From Paenibacillus sp. MBLB1832 (GTDB lineage Bacteria; Bacillota; Bacilli; Paenibacillales; NBRC-103111): DNA of 64,000 nt. The stretch covers positions 62,001-126,000 of the forward strand of contig NZ_CP130319.1 in the NCBI RefSeq assembly GCF_032271945.1. The letters are read 5' to 3'. The notes under the pieces were generated by a model that saw only the letters and a list, made by a program, of their open reading frames with translations, was not told the origin of the DNA and searched no databases. The translations under genes were made by a program, and so were the position numbers. Shown piece by piece: positions 46,513-55,840 of the stretch. Every line of letters starts with the position of its first letter. The stretch's first letter is position 1.

Positions 46513-46654
46513 TTGATCGGCATAGCTTTTTGCTGGCATATGAATACAACGCAACGGAAATCGTAACTTTTTCCATAGTTTAAGAGTCTATATAGATATC
46601 GGATATTTGATAGACATGGTGAGAATTAGATAAATATGAGGAGTGGAAAGCAGC

Positions 46655-49258
46655 ATGACGGTTCAGAAGCAGGTAGGCGCTGCTGCGCTGGCTTGCGCTT
46701 TGGTGTGGCAGTTAGTGGCGGGAGCAACCGTGAGCGCGGCGGGCACGAAGTTAACGCTAAGTTCACAAGAGACGATTACATCAGGCGCAGTGATGAAGAA
46801 TTATGTATGGGCAACGACGCGAGGCAGCAAGGATGTTTCGGTGAATGCCAATGTGATAGAGGTAGATTTAACGAATCCGAATGTGAAGATCGATGCGATG
46901 GCTGGGACGAAAAATCAATTCACGAAGAACCAGAGTGTCCTAGGCATGGTGAAGGATACAGGGGCTGTCGCTGGCATCAATGGCGATTTCTATAATACGC
47001 AAGCGGAGGGCGTCCCAGAAGGTGCGCAAATCACTAATGGCCAGGTCATGTCCACGCCTGCTAAGATTTCGGGGTTGTATTCTTTTGCAATAACGAAGAC
47101 GAATCAACCGATTATTGATATTTTTGACTTCCAGGGAACGGTAACGGCGAAGGATGGTACGGCTTTTGAGCTGGGTGGCGTGAACAAAACCTTTTACTGG
47201 GACGACAACGGTGTTCCGCTCATTGCAAATGGTCTTTTCCTGTATACGAGCGCATGGGCGATGACCCAGCGAGCAGTGGATGGCACGAACGTTCCGACGG
47301 AAGCGCTGATTCAGAACGATATAGTGAAGGAAATTCAGGTCGATACGAATGTCAAAATGGCAGCACCAGCCGATGGCTATATTCTGAGGGGCTCGGGTTT
47401 GGCGAAAGACTTTATCGTGAAGCATTTGAAAGTCGGCGATAAGGTCACGACGAAATACGACATGATTCCGCATGACGCGTCGAAGACGTATGATTGGCGC
47501 AATTTCAAAATGCTGATCGGCGGCAGCACGCTGCTTGTGGATGAGGCGAAGCCGAGTTATTTTACACGCAATATTAATGATTTCAACGGTTATAGCCCGC
47601 TTTCCAGAACGGCTGTGGGGTATTCCAAGGATCAGAAGAAGGCTTATATGATTACGGTGGATCGAAATGGCGATAGCGCAGGGATGACCCTTCCAGAGCT
47701 GCAGCAATTCATGATTGATGCAGGTGTGTGGCGTGGCATGGTGCTGGATGGAGGCGGATCGACACAGATGGTGTCTAGGCCGCTAGGTGACGTTGACCCG
47801 AAGCTGGTCAATAAGCCGCAAAATGGCAATCAACGTGCCGTTGCCAATGGGTTGGGCGTCTATTCTACCGCTCCCAAGGGAGAGTTGAAAGGTCTTATTT
47901 TAAAAGGACAATCCTTATTATTCATGAATGAATCCAGCACTTATCAATTTAAAGCATACGATGATTATTATAATCCGATCTCCACGGACGGCATTGTGCC
48001 ACAATGGAGCACTTCAGTCGCAAACGGCTCGTTCAAGGACAATGTATACACACCGACTATGCCTGGGAAAACACAGGTGATAGCCAAATCCGGCAAAGGC
48101 TCCGCCTCCATGGATGTAGAAGTAGTGGGCCGCGATCAGATCGTGTCGATGGCTTTCCGAAATGGGTCTTTCTCAGTGATAGAAGGCGGCGATTTCAAGC
48201 TGCCAATTACAGTGACCACACGGAGTGGCGCAACTAGGGAATTACCCGCATCCTCGGCGACATGGGAGCTAAGCGGCATCAAAGGCACGATTACGAACGG
48301 TGTTCTTCACGTGGATAGCGCCGCGGGCTCACAAGCTGCTCAAGTGATTGCCAGATATGATGGCTACAGTACGATGGTGACACTCCCGATTGGGCAGGAA
48401 AAGGTGTGGTACGATCTGGATCATTATGCGGTGATGACGACTGGTGATAAGTATCCAGCGGAAGTGATATCTTCAGTTAATATCCCGCAATTTAACGGAA
48501 ATAAGAACCTTGAAATCACGTATGATTTCACGAAGGGGTTAGGGACGAAGGCAGCCTATGCTAGATTGAATAATGGCAATGGTGCTCCGATTGAGGGCGA
48601 GCCGCAATTCATTACGGCCAAAGTGTTTGGAGATGGCAGCTTCAACTGGGTTCGCGCAGAAGTTATCGATGGCAATGGCAAGCTCAATTATGTCAGCTTT
48701 ACGGAAAATATGAATTGGACCGGCTGGCGCAAGGTGACGGCGGACGTCTCTAATTTGACAATGCCGATTTCGTTGAAGAGTATATACGTAGCGAATCCCG
48801 CTAACGGACAGGATGAAAGAGCCGGTAAAGGGAAAATTAATATTGATGACATCTCTTTCATCTATGATGGTCAGCTGCCAGCTCTGCCGAAAAATACAAT
48901 GAAGCTATTGGTGGGTAAGAAGCAAGCGACACTGAATACGAAAGCGATGACGTTGGAACAGGCTCCAACGATCGTGAAGGATAACACGTTGGTTCCGCTT
49001 CGTTTTGTAACAGAGGGGCTCGGTGGAACTGTGAAGTGGGACGACAAGGAACGTAAGGTGACGGTCGTTCGCGGCGATAAGTTAATTGACCTTTGGATTG
49101 ATCAAGCGGACCTCCTGATTAACGGTGAACGTGTCACGGCAGAGGTAGCGCCAGCGATCATGAGTAATGTGACCATGGTCCCACTTCGTCTCATTTCGGA
49201 GAAATTAGGCTTCAAAGTAGGCTGGGATCCCCAAAATTATGGGATTTCTATTGAATAA
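46655..49258 (+). CDS. Secreted phosphodiester glycosidase-type (NAGPA) protein with copper-amine-oxidase-like N domain
   Basis: An 867-residue exported protein. Signal peptide about 1-31 (AAALACALVWQLVAGATVSA). The NAGPA-type domain fills about 75-405, with VAGINGDFYNTQAEG and MVLDGGGSTQMV as landmarks; this fold includes GlcNAc-1-phosphodiester glycosidase. The middle (~410-740) is beta-rich. The last ~115 residues form a stalk-like copper amine oxidase N-terminal-type domain (TLVPLRFVTEGLGG, MVPLRLISEKLGFKVGWDP). Start ATG 46655 follows GAGGAG at 46639-46644. The substrate is inferred to be cell-wall or exopolymer glycan. Confidence 0.85.
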   Translation: MTVQKQVGAAALACALVWQLVAGATVSAAGTKLTLSSQETITSGAVMKNYVWATTRGSKDVSVNANVIEVDLTNPNVKIDAMAGTKNQFTKNQSVLGMVKDTGAVAGINGDFYNTQAEGVPEGAQITNGQVMSTPAKISGLYSFAITKTNQPIIDIFDFQGTVTAKDGTAFELGGVNKTFYWDDNGVPLIANGLFLYTSAWAMTQRAVDGTNVPTEALIQNDIVKEIQVDTNVKMAAPADGYILRGSGLAKDFIVKHLKVGDKVTTKYDMIPHDASKTYDWRNFKMLIGGSTLLVDEAKPSYFTRNINDFNGYSPLSRTAVGYSKDQKKAYMITVDRNGDSAGMTLPELQQFMIDAGVWRGMVLDGGGSTQMVSRPLGDVDPKLVNKPQNGNQRAVANGLGVYSTAPKGELKGLILKGQSLLFMNESSTYQFKAYDDYYNPISTDGIVPQWSTSVANGSFKDNVYTPTMPGKTQVIAKSGKGSASMDVEVVGRDQIVSMAFRNGSFSVIEGGDFKLPITVTTRSGATRELPASSATWELSGIKGTITNGVLHVDSAAGSQAAQVIARYDGYSTMVTLPIGQEKVWYDLDHYAVMTTGDKYPAEVISSVNIPQFNGNKNLEITYDFTKGLGTKAAYARLNNGNGAPIEGEPQFITAKVFGDGSFNWVRAEVIDGNGKLNYVSFTENMNWTGWRKVTADVSNLTMPISLKSIYVANPANGQDERAGKGKINIDDISFIYDGQLPALPKNTMKLLVGKKQATLNTKAMTLEQAPTIVKDNTLVPLRFVTEGLGGTVKWDDKERKVTVVRGDKLIDLWIDQADLLINGERVTAEVAPAIMSNVTMVPLRLISEKLGFKVGWDPQNYGISIE

Positions 49259-49354
49259 ATAGTACTAGAAGTACACGGCAAATCGGAAAAACTATGCTAC
49301 AATATGGGGTAGACTAATTTAACATTTTGGATTTATTAAAGGAGCTCGTTTCAT

Positions 49355-50542
49355 GTGCAACCAGACGCTATAGATCGTGTCATAAAAAACGCCATTAACG
49401 TCATGGAAAGCAGCAAGTATCAGCTGTTTGAAATCGCCGAAGCTTCACGCTTAGAGAAGGAGACGCTTGCGCGGGAGCTTGAAGAGATTAAGCATGAAAC
49501 GAGGGTTACGATTGATCTTGTCGATACGCTAGAAAGAGATTACAAGAGGTCGAGAATTCGGCTCACGGAAGTAAGCCGGGATTTCAACAAGTATCGTGAA
49601 GAAGATATTAAAATCGCGTATGAAGCTGCAATTGCTTTTCAATTACAGCTTACCATCGCGCGGGAAAAAGAAAATAATTTGAAGAACCGCCGCAACGATC
49701 TGCAGGTCCGGATGAAGAATGTGGACAAGCAGGTAGAACGTGCAGAGACGATTGTCTCGCAGATGAATGTTGCCTTGGAATACTTATCGGGGGATCTGAA
49801 TCAGGTAACGCGTATTATTGAATCGGCTAAGAACCGACAATTGCTGGGATTGAAAATTATTTTGGCCCAGGAAGAAGAGCGGAAACGTATCGCCCGAGAA
49901 ATCCATGACGGCATGGCGCAAACCTTAGCTAATGTCGTGTTGCGAACAGAAATCGCACAAAGGATGCTCGTAAAAGAGGATATTTCGGCTGTGAAAGACG
50001 AATTAGTTGATTTAAAGGGACAAGTCAGAGGCGGACTTGAGGAAGTTCGTAAGATCATCTTCAACCTCCGTCCAATGGCGCTCGATGATCTGGGCATTGT
50101 ACCTACGCTGCGGAAATACGTGCAGGACTTCGAAGATAAATATCGAATCCATACACAATTCAACTTGGTTGGGAAGGAGACTCGCATACCCTCAGGGCTT
50201 GAAATTGCTATTTTCCGACTCGTACAAGAAGCTTTATCGAATGTGTACAAGCATGCCAAAGCGACCTTTGTGTCAGTTGAGCTCACGTTAGAACCAGATC
50301 AAGTACAAATCTATGTTGTAGACAACGGTGTTGGCTTTGATGTTCCATTGACAGAGATTCGAATCGCCAAGGGCAATAATTTTGGCTTACTGGGAATGCG
50401 AGAGCGTGTAGAACTGCTAGAAGGTTCCATGGTTTTGGAATCCGAGAAAGACTCAGGTACTAAAATTACAATGCTCATTCCGATCGGCGGCGTTGGAGAG
50501 AACAAGGAGGATAATCAGAATGGACAACACGGCGAGTCATAA
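49355..50542 (+). CDS. degS: Sensor histidine kinase DegS
   Basis: Cytoplasmic histidine kinase of 395 residues that phosphorylates DegU, controlling exoenzymes, motility and competence. An N-terminal coiled-coil region (about 20-165) is followed by the HisKA_3 dimerisation domain with H184 in AREIHDGMAQTL, and a HATPase domain (about 275-385; ALSNVYKHAKA, YVVDNGVGFDV, LLGMRERVELLEGS). The start is GTG 49355; AAAGGAG at 49338-49344 sits ten bases before it. It overlaps degU by 23 bp. Confidence 0.95.
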   Translation: MQPDAIDRVIKNAINVMESSKYQLFEIAEASRLEKETLARELEEIKHETRVTIDLVDTLERDYKRSRIRLTEVSRDFNKYREEDIKIAYEAAIAFQLQLTIAREKENNLKNRRNDLQVRMKNVDKQVERAETIVSQMNVALEYLSGDLNQVTRIIESAKNRQLLGLKIILAQEEERKRIAREIHDGMAQTLANVVLRTEIAQRMLVKEDISAVKDELVDLKGQVRGGLEEVRKIIFNLRPMALDDLGIVPTLRKYVQDFEDKYRIHTQFNLVGKETRIPSGLEIAIFRLVQEALSNVYKHAKATFVSVELTLEPDQVQIYVVDNGVGFDVPLTEIRIAKGNNFGLLGMRERVELLEGSMVLESEKDSGTKITMLIPIGGVGENKEDNQNGQHGES

Positions 50543-51245
50543 TCGCAATGTACAGATTGTCATTGCAGACGATCATCAGCTTTTTCGTGAAGGTGTTAAA
50601 CGAATCATTAATATGGAAGATGATATGGAAGTGATCGGCGAGTGTGGAGATGGCATTCAAGTTATTGAATTGTGCAATCAAATCACGCCGGACATTGTGC
50701 TCATGGATATTAATATGCCACTTGAGAATGGTGTCGTGGCTACCGAGCGGCTTAAGCTAATCTTCCCAGATATTAAAGTGATCATACTATCTCTTCATGA
50801 TGATGAGAGTTATGTGTTTGAGACGCTCCGCAAAGGAGCTTCAGGGTATTTGCTGAAGGATATGGAAGCGGAGTCCTTGATTAATGCGATTCGTTCTGTC
50901 GTTGCGGGGCATGCTTACATTCATCCGAAGGTAACAGGCAAGCTGATCAATCAACTGAGACGGATGACGTATCTGGATGATGTTGGTGTCGTTGGAACAG
51001 GCCAAACCGTGAAGGATTCAGGTCTGAAATACATACATAATGCGAACAGCCCGCTGACCAAAAGGGAAGCCGAAGTGCTTCGTCTAATGGCCGAAGGCAA
51101 GAGCAATAAGCTGATTGGCGAGTTCCTCTATATCAGTGAGAAGACAGTTAAGAACCATGTGAGCAGTATTCTGCAAAAAATGGAAGTAGATGATCGTACA
51201 CAGGCTGTTATTATCGCGATCAAAAATGGCTGGGTAACGCTCTAG
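50520..51245 (+). CDS. degU: Response regulator DegU
   Basis: NarL-type response regulator of 241 residues. The receiver domain (about 11-130) carries the phospho-acceptor D63 in VLMDINMP and the conserved Lys in LLKDMEAE. The LuxR-type helix-turn-helix fills about 175-238 (SPLTKREAEVLRLMAEGKSN, ISEKTVKNHVSSILQKMEVD). ATG 50520 follows AAGGAGG inside the degS end. It is the partner of DegS. Confidence 0.96.
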   Translation: MDNTASHNRNVQIVIADDHQLFREGVKRIINMEDDMEVIGECGDGIQVIELCNQITPDIVLMDINMPLENGVVATERLKLIFPDIKVIILSLHDDESYVFETLRKGASGYLLKDMEAESLINAIRSVVAGHAYIHPKVTGKLINQLRRMTYLDDVGVVGTGQTVKDSGLKYIHNANSPLTKREAEVLRLMAEGKSNKLIGEFLYISEKTVKNHVSSILQKMEVDDRTQAVIIAIKNGWVTL

Positions 51246-51333
51246 CATAAGCTTTTCCACAGTTCAAATGCCATGCTGATTGGAACCCCCCTTTGCTCTG
51301 CCGCATACACTGCAGGTAAGGGAGGGACCCGCA

Positions 51334-51726
51334 ATGTGGATTGGAATGCTCTGTATTTTCGGCTGCTACGGCGCGAGCATCATTATCATGCATCTCTTAT
51401 TGGGCGCCCGTAAAGGGAGTAAGAAGCCGACAACGATAGTTCTCGTTACCAAAAATAATCAAAGTCAAATTGAGTGGGTTATTCGCTCTTTATTTTTCTT
51501 CTCGAAAGTGAAGGGCTCTCAGGTGACCGCCACTGTTTTTGATGAAGGCTCATCGGATGATACCCAAGAAATCGTGGAACGTTTATCTCAGACGTATGCA
51601 GTAGAGCTGCGTGTACAGTTTGAGTATGATGCCATTGATCGTTTTCTGAGTCAGCACGAGGATGATCCGGTTGTGATCGTTCATTTAAGCAATCGGGAAG
51701 AGGCAGTGAAGATTCCTGTTTTATAA
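51334..51726 (+). CDS. Small membrane-anchored protein resembling a glycosyltransferase N-terminus
   Basis: A 130-residue protein with one N-terminal membrane helix (about 2-22) followed by TTIVLVTKNNQSQIEWVIRS and VTATVFDEGSSDDTQEIVER. This strand-helix layout with a DEGSSDDT turn resembles the start of a family-2 glycosyltransferase, but the protein ends before a catalytic region, so it is truncated or has taken another role. Start ATG 51334 has AAGGGAGGG upstream. It occupies the place of degV between degU and comFA in B. subtilis. Function unknown. Confidence 0.7.
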   Translation: MWIGMLCIFGCYGASIIIMHLLLGARKGSKKPTTIVLVTKNNQSQIEWVIRSLFFFSKVKGSQVTATVFDEGSSDDTQEIVERLSQTYAVELRVQFEYDAIDRFLSQHEDDPVVIVHLSNREEAVKIPVL

Positions 51727-51746
51727 AAAAGAGAGTGCGGTGAAGA

Positions 51747-53591
51747 ATGAAGGTTCAGCTCTATGCTGCCCGCATAAACGATGTGTGGTCATGGCAGCTC
51801 ACACTACACGCCCCAACAGATTGTCAATATTGGTTCGAGCAATACGCAGCCGACGCCGGCCTCGTAGTGTTCGAACCTTTTGTTTCTTTGGGGCAAGGAC
51901 AACGAATGGTTGAGATATTGAAGAGTGCCGTGATCCAGGTCGAGGCCGATTGTATGGTGAAGGTGAGGCAGGCGGCTGAGGATATTGGCCTGCCTAGTAA
52001 GGAAGCCATGACAGCGCAGGTGGTTGGCTATAGACAATGGTGCAGCGGGCAATATCCGAAGGTGCAATTGCGCAGTCGGGTGTATGGCGATCTGGTGGAG
52101 ATGTGCCAGGGGCGTGCGCTTTTGCTAGAAGAGCTAGAGCAACTAGTAGAAACTAGCAATGAATTGGCCGATCTCCGGGCGAATTGGCCAGCCTACTTGC
52201 AATTAGCGCATCTGCACGGAGATGTCACGATTACGAATGGATTGCTGCTGCAAGAGCGAAGGGAGTGGCGACGACTCTTTAAGAAAGTAGCAGGCTACAG
52301 CTGTAAGCGCTGTGGAAGCGGATCTGAGCGAATGTACATGTCCGACTGTGTGCATTGCGGACAAGCGTGCCCGTACTGCGAAGAATGCTTGACCATGGGG
52401 AGAGTTCGCTCATGCTCGCTGCTGGTGCTTGGGGGCTCGCGTGGCATCGCGAGCGGTAGAGTTGGAGTAGGCGACCTGAGCGCCTACATTGAGCCCTGGG
52501 GGCTTAGCGACGCGCAAGCGCATGCCTCTGGTGAGGGACTCCGCTATCTCCATGAGATGGAGAGTAGCTCTTGTAGTGCGGGCCCACGTGAGTTCCTCAT
52601 ATGGGCCGTTACAGGTGCCGGGAAGACTGAGATGATCTTCCCGTTCATTCACTACACGGCCGCCCGTGGGGGCCGTGTCCTAATTGCGACACCACGCAAG
52701 GACGTGGTGTTGGAGCTTCAGCCCCGCATCCAGCGGGCGTTCGCAGCGTACAGCGTGGTGACGCTGTACGGTGGGAGCGCGCAGCGCTGGGAGCAGGGGC
52801 AGATCACGATCGCAACAACGCACCAGTTGTTGCGGTTTCATCAAGCTTTTGACCTCGTCATCATCGATGAAATCGATGCCTATCCCTACCATAACAACCC
52901 CATGCTGATCTATGCAGCCGCGAAAGTGTGCAAGCCCAGCGGGACAACGATCTTGTTGTCCGCAACGCCTCCAAGGGCCGTCCGGCAAGCCGCCGAACGC
53001 GGTAAGCTGCCGCATGTGCGCGTGCCGGTGCGCTATCATAAACATCCACTGCCAGTCCCTCAGTTGATAACTACCCCGATGTTACGAAAATCCATTGCTT
53101 CACAATCCATTCCACAATCGATTGTATCCCGTTTAGAAGTTTCCATTGCCCGTGGCGCACAGGTATTTGTTTTTGTCCCGAATATTGGGCTCGTAGAGCC
53201 GATGGTGGGGCTGTTAAGAAAGAAGTTGCTTGGCGGCAAGGCCGCTGTCCGCGTAGAGGGAACTTCCTCTAAGGACGCATCGCGCACGGAGAAGGTTCAG
53301 TTTTTCCGTGATCGAGACATCCGTGTACTCGTCACGACGACCATTCTTGAACGAGGGGTTACGGTGCCCCAGTCCGATGTTTTCATTTTGGATGCGGACT
53401 CGAAGTTATTTGATGAAGCAGCTCTCGTCCAGATGGCGGGGCGTGCAGGCAGATCGAAGGATGACCCGTATGGGAAGGTGTATTTTGCCGCTGCGGAAGT
53501 GACGAAATCACAGAAAGAAGCAGTTCGACAGATCCGAACGATGAATCGAATTGCGCGTAAGCGAGGATTTTTGCAAGGAGGAGAGAAATGA
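51747..53591 (+). CDS. comFA: Competence protein ComFA, DEAD-box-type ATPase
   Basis: ATP-driven helicase-like motor thought to help pull DNA across the membrane during transformation. It has 614 residues, with an N-terminal region of unknown fold (~1-180), a zinc-ligand cluster (about 188-212; CKRCGSGS, CVHCGQACPYCEEC), Walker A GAGKTE near residue 290, the DEAD-type box IIDEIDAYPY, and a helicase C domain ending with QMAGRAGRSKDDP. Its stop overlaps the comFC start (ATGA). A comFB gene is absent. Confidence 0.95.
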   Translation: MKVQLYAARINDVWSWQLTLHAPTDCQYWFEQYAADAGLVVFEPFVSLGQGQRMVEILKSAVIQVEADCMVKVRQAAEDIGLPSKEAMTAQVVGYRQWCSGQYPKVQLRSRVYGDLVEMCQGRALLLEELEQLVETSNELADLRANWPAYLQLAHLHGDVTITNGLLLQERREWRRLFKKVAGYSCKRCGSGSERMYMSDCVHCGQACPYCEECLTMGRVRSCSLLVLGGSRGIASGRVGVGDLSAYIEPWGLSDAQAHASGEGLRYLHEMESSSCSAGPREFLIWAVTGAGKTEMIFPFIHYTAARGGRVLIATPRKDVVLELQPRIQRAFAAYSVVTLYGGSAQRWEQGQITIATTHQLLRFHQAFDLVIIDEIDAYPYHNNPMLIYAAAKVCKPSGTTILLSATPPRAVRQAAERGKLPHVRVPVRYHKHPLPVPQLITTPMLRKSIASQSIPQSIVSRLEVSIARGAQVFVFVPNIGLVEPMVGLLRKKLLGGKAAVRVEGTSSKDASRTEKVQFFRDRDIRVLVTTTILERGVTVPQSDVFILDADSKLFDEAALVQMAGRAGRSKDDPYGKVYFAAAEVTKSQKEAVRQIRTMNRIARKRGFLQGGEK

Positions 53592-54346
53592 TCGGATGGT
53601 GGAGGGGAGTTAGTCGTGCGTTATTTTCGCTGCTAGGGCCTAAGAGAGAAGTCTGTTTATTATGTAAACAAATGAGCAGTCTGGAACTGGGTGAGCTTGG
53701 GCTCTGCCACTCTTGCTACACAAGTATTCCGTGGATTCGCAAGGTTATTTGTCCAACCTGCGGACGAAGCGAGTTCTGTCCAGATTGTCGACGTATGCCG
53801 CACACGCATTTTGCTAGAAATCGAAGTGCAGTGAGATATGATGAAACGATGAAAGAGCTTCTGGCCAGGTACAAATATCGTGGGGACGAACGGTTGAAGG
53901 CCGTGCTCGGTCATATGCTGGTGCATGCTTTTCAGCTATTGCAGGGGGAGAGAAAGGTTGTGGGTGCTGAGCAAGTAAGAGAGTTTATCACTTACGTGCC
54001 TGTGAGTGAGCGACGTATGCAGGAGCGGGGGTTCAATCAGGCGGAGCAAATGGCGGTAGAGCTTGGTCGGCGTGTTGGAGTTCCTGTGGTTAGCTTGCTG
54101 CGTCGTGCTAAGCACACGGATAAACAAAGCTTCAAAAAGCGGAATGAGCGGATTGACGATCTTGCACATGTGTTTGAAGTGAATGCGGCTGGCCAGCTTG
54201 AGTTAAGCAGTCAGGGAGCAACGATCCTCCTCTACATCGTGGACGATGTATATACGACGGGGAGTACGATGAATCAGTGCGCGTTGACGATTAAAGACAT
54301 TTTGTCAGTAAATGTCGAAATAGTTGGACTCACGTGGGCTAGGTGA
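53588..54346 (+). CDS. comFC: ComF family protein (ComFC), phosphoribosyltransferase fold
   Basis: Competence-related protein of 252 residues. The N-terminal zinc region has four Cys-x2-Cys pairs (CLLC, CHSC, CPTC, CPDC, about residues 23-65). The C-terminal half has the phosphoribosyltransferase loop IVDDVYTTGSTMNQC near residues 217-231, preceded by ERGFNQAEQMA and KQSFKKRNERI. It is translationally coupled to comFA. The enzymatic substrate of ComFC is not certain. Confidence 0.94.
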   Translation: MIGWWRGVSRALFSLLGPKREVCLLCKQMSSLELGELGLCHSCYTSIPWIRKVICPTCGRSEFCPDCRRMPHTHFARNRSAVRYDETMKELLARYKYRGDERLKAVLGHMLVHAFQLLQGERKVVGAEQVREFITYVPVSERRMQERGFNQAEQMAVELGRRVGVPVVSLLRRAKHTDKQSFKKRNERIDDLAHVFEVNAAGQLELSSQGATILLYIVDDVYTTGSTMNQCALTIKDILSVNVEIVGLTWAR

Positions 54347-54459
54347 GCGTATAGTGGTCCTATTTTCAAAAAAATAGGGATAGGCAAAAGCTGTCGAATT
54401 GCGGTAAACTGGAATTAATAAAGTGGTTATTGGGAATACTACATAAGGAGGGCCAAACA

Positions 54460-54882
54460 ATGGGTATGAATGTAGCCAATTGTCCGCGATGCGGGAAAAT
54501 TTTTGTGAGGGGCTTCGTAGAACTTTGTCCAAATTGTATCAAGGAGCAAGAGCTGCAATATGAGAGATGTCTCAAGTATCTGCGTGAGAATCGTGGGGTT
54601 AATATACAGGAGTTAAGCGAGGCAACAGAGGTACCGGTAAAGCAAATTACGAAGTTCGTTCGTGAGGGCCGAATCTCCATAATGAATGCACCGAACATGT
54701 CTTATCCATGTGAAGTGTGCGGGACGCTCATTCGTGAGAATACGATCTGCGAATTGTGCCGTCAGAAGCTGATGAAGGATGTTAAGAACTCAGCGGAAGA
54801 TGGTCGTCGGGAAGAAGAGCGGAGACAGCAGGAAGGCAAGGTAAGTTTTAATATAAAAGATAGATTGCGGGATCGCCATTAA
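54460..54882 (+). CDS. Flagellar operon protein YvyF-like
   Basis: Zinc-ribbon type protein of 140 residues, typical of the YvyF (TIGR03826) family located upstream of flgM. The first pair of CxxC motifs is CPRCGKIF and CPNC; the second is CEVCGTLI and CELC. A helix-turn-helix-like region lies between (about 40-70, IQELSEATEVPVKQITKFVR). ATG 54460 follows ATAAGGAGGG. It may act as a small regulator or chaperone; its role is unknown. A hairpin-type terminator follows. Confidence 0.85.
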   Translation: MGMNVANCPRCGKIFVRGFVELCPNCIKEQELQYERCLKYLRENRGVNIQELSEATEVPVKQITKFVREGRISIMNAPNMSYPCEVCGTLIRENTICELCRQKLMKDVKNSAEDGRREEERRQQEGKVSFNIKDRLRDRH

Positions 54883-54906
54883 TTTAGAATTCGACCTGGT
54901 GTGATA

Positions 54907-54960
54907 TAAAGTTTCATAGCGAAGATGCCGATAATACATCTAACGATTATCGGCTTTTTA
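54907..54960 (+). promoter_or_regulatory. sigmaD-like promoter of flgM overlapping a terminator hairpin
   Basis: TAAA (54907-54910), a 16-nt spacer and GCCGATAA (54927-54934) fit sigmaD. The same GCCGATAAT is the left arm of a perfect 9-bp stem (right arm ATTATCGGC, 54946-54954) followed by TTTTT. Thus one segment could end yvyF transcription and start flgM. Confidence 0.6.
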
Positions 54961-54995
54961 TATTTATAGTTAGAAGAGCATAGGAGTGTATCGGT

Positions 54996-55265
54996 ATGAA
55001 AATTAATGATAATGGGCGCATTGGCGCGGTAAATCCCTATAAGAAATCAGGAGATGCCACTTTTACGCAAGCTCCAGGTAAGAAGGGGAAAGCAAAGGAT
55101 CAGGTTGAAATCTCTGCCCAAGCGAAGGAATTGTTAGGTGCGCAAGGAATTCGAACGGAAGAGCATAGCACGCGCATTGAACAATTGAAATCCTCTGTCG
55201 CTTCAGGGACCTACCATGTCGATGCAGGCAAAATTGCAGAGAAACTGCTGCCTTACTTGAAATAA
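54996..55265 (+). CDS. flgM: Anti-sigma factor FlgM
   Basis: Binds and inhibits sigmaD until the hook is complete, after which FlgM is neutralised. It has 89 residues, mostly polar, with the C-terminal helix pair typical of the family (DQVEISAQAKELLGAQGI, EQLKSSVASGTYHVDAGKIA). ATG 54996 follows TAGGAG. It is the first gene of the flgM-flgN-flgK-flgL-yviE run. Confidence 0.93.
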   Translation: MKINDNGRIGAVNPYKKSGDATFTQAPGKKGKAKDQVEISAQAKELLGAQGIRTEEHSTRIEQLKSSVASGTYHVDAGKIAEKLLPYLK

Positions 55266-55296
55266 TGAGCCTATCACGAAAAAGCAGGTGACAATC

Positions 55297-55794
55297 ATGT
55301 CCATACAGCCATTATTGGTAACAATGAACACACTGCAAGAAGCGCATGAAGCACTGCTTGAACTGGCCAAATCGAAAACACAGGTTCTAATTAATAATCA
55401 AGTTGATGAGCTCAATGCGGTTGTGAATCGCGAGAACAAGTGGATTCGAGCAATCTCAGATGCGAATCAGCAGCGGATTCAAATTATTAGTTCTTACCTC
55501 ATTTCACGAGGATACAATCCGAACCCCAAAATAACCGTTAGCGATTTAATTAAAGTTATTTTTAAGGCGGAAGAAAAACAAGCACTAAGGGAAGCGCAGG
55601 AGAAGCTGCTTGCTACCATAGAGGAATTGAAATCAAGTAATGTTATTAACCAGCAATTAATTGAGCAGTCATTAGCTTTTGTGGATTATTCGATAGATTT
55701 AATTTTCGGACCACCAGAGGATGATGTAGTCTATAAGAATCCCAATCAGAACAAAGGCATGAGCCGTCAAGGATTGTTTGACCGAAAAGGCTAG
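55297..55794 (+). CDS. flgN: Flagellar chaperone FlgN
   Basis: Export chaperone for the hook-junction proteins FlgK and FlgL. It has 165 residues, almost fully helical with coiled-coil segments (about 10-60 and 90-140, for example EEKQALREAQEKLLATIEEL). ATG 55297 follows GCAGGTG six bases before; the GTG at 55288 is an alternative. It precedes flgK by 46 bp. Confidence 0.9.
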   Translation: MSIQPLLVTMNTLQEAHEALLELAKSKTQVLINNQVDELNAVVNRENKWIRAISDANQQRIQIISSYLISRGYNPNPKITVSDLIKVIFKAEEKQALREAQEKLLATIEELKSSNVINQQLIEQSLAFVDYSIDLIFGPPEDDVVYKNPNQNKGMSRQGLFDRKG

Positions 55795-55840
55795 GTATTA
55801 CTGTTAGAAAATTCAAGTAGGGGCATAGGAGAGAGAACGG

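Noticed and set aside
46940-47707. 255-codon frame antisense to the glycosidase gene
   Set aside because: No ribosome site and no recognisable domain; it lies inside a well-supported gene.
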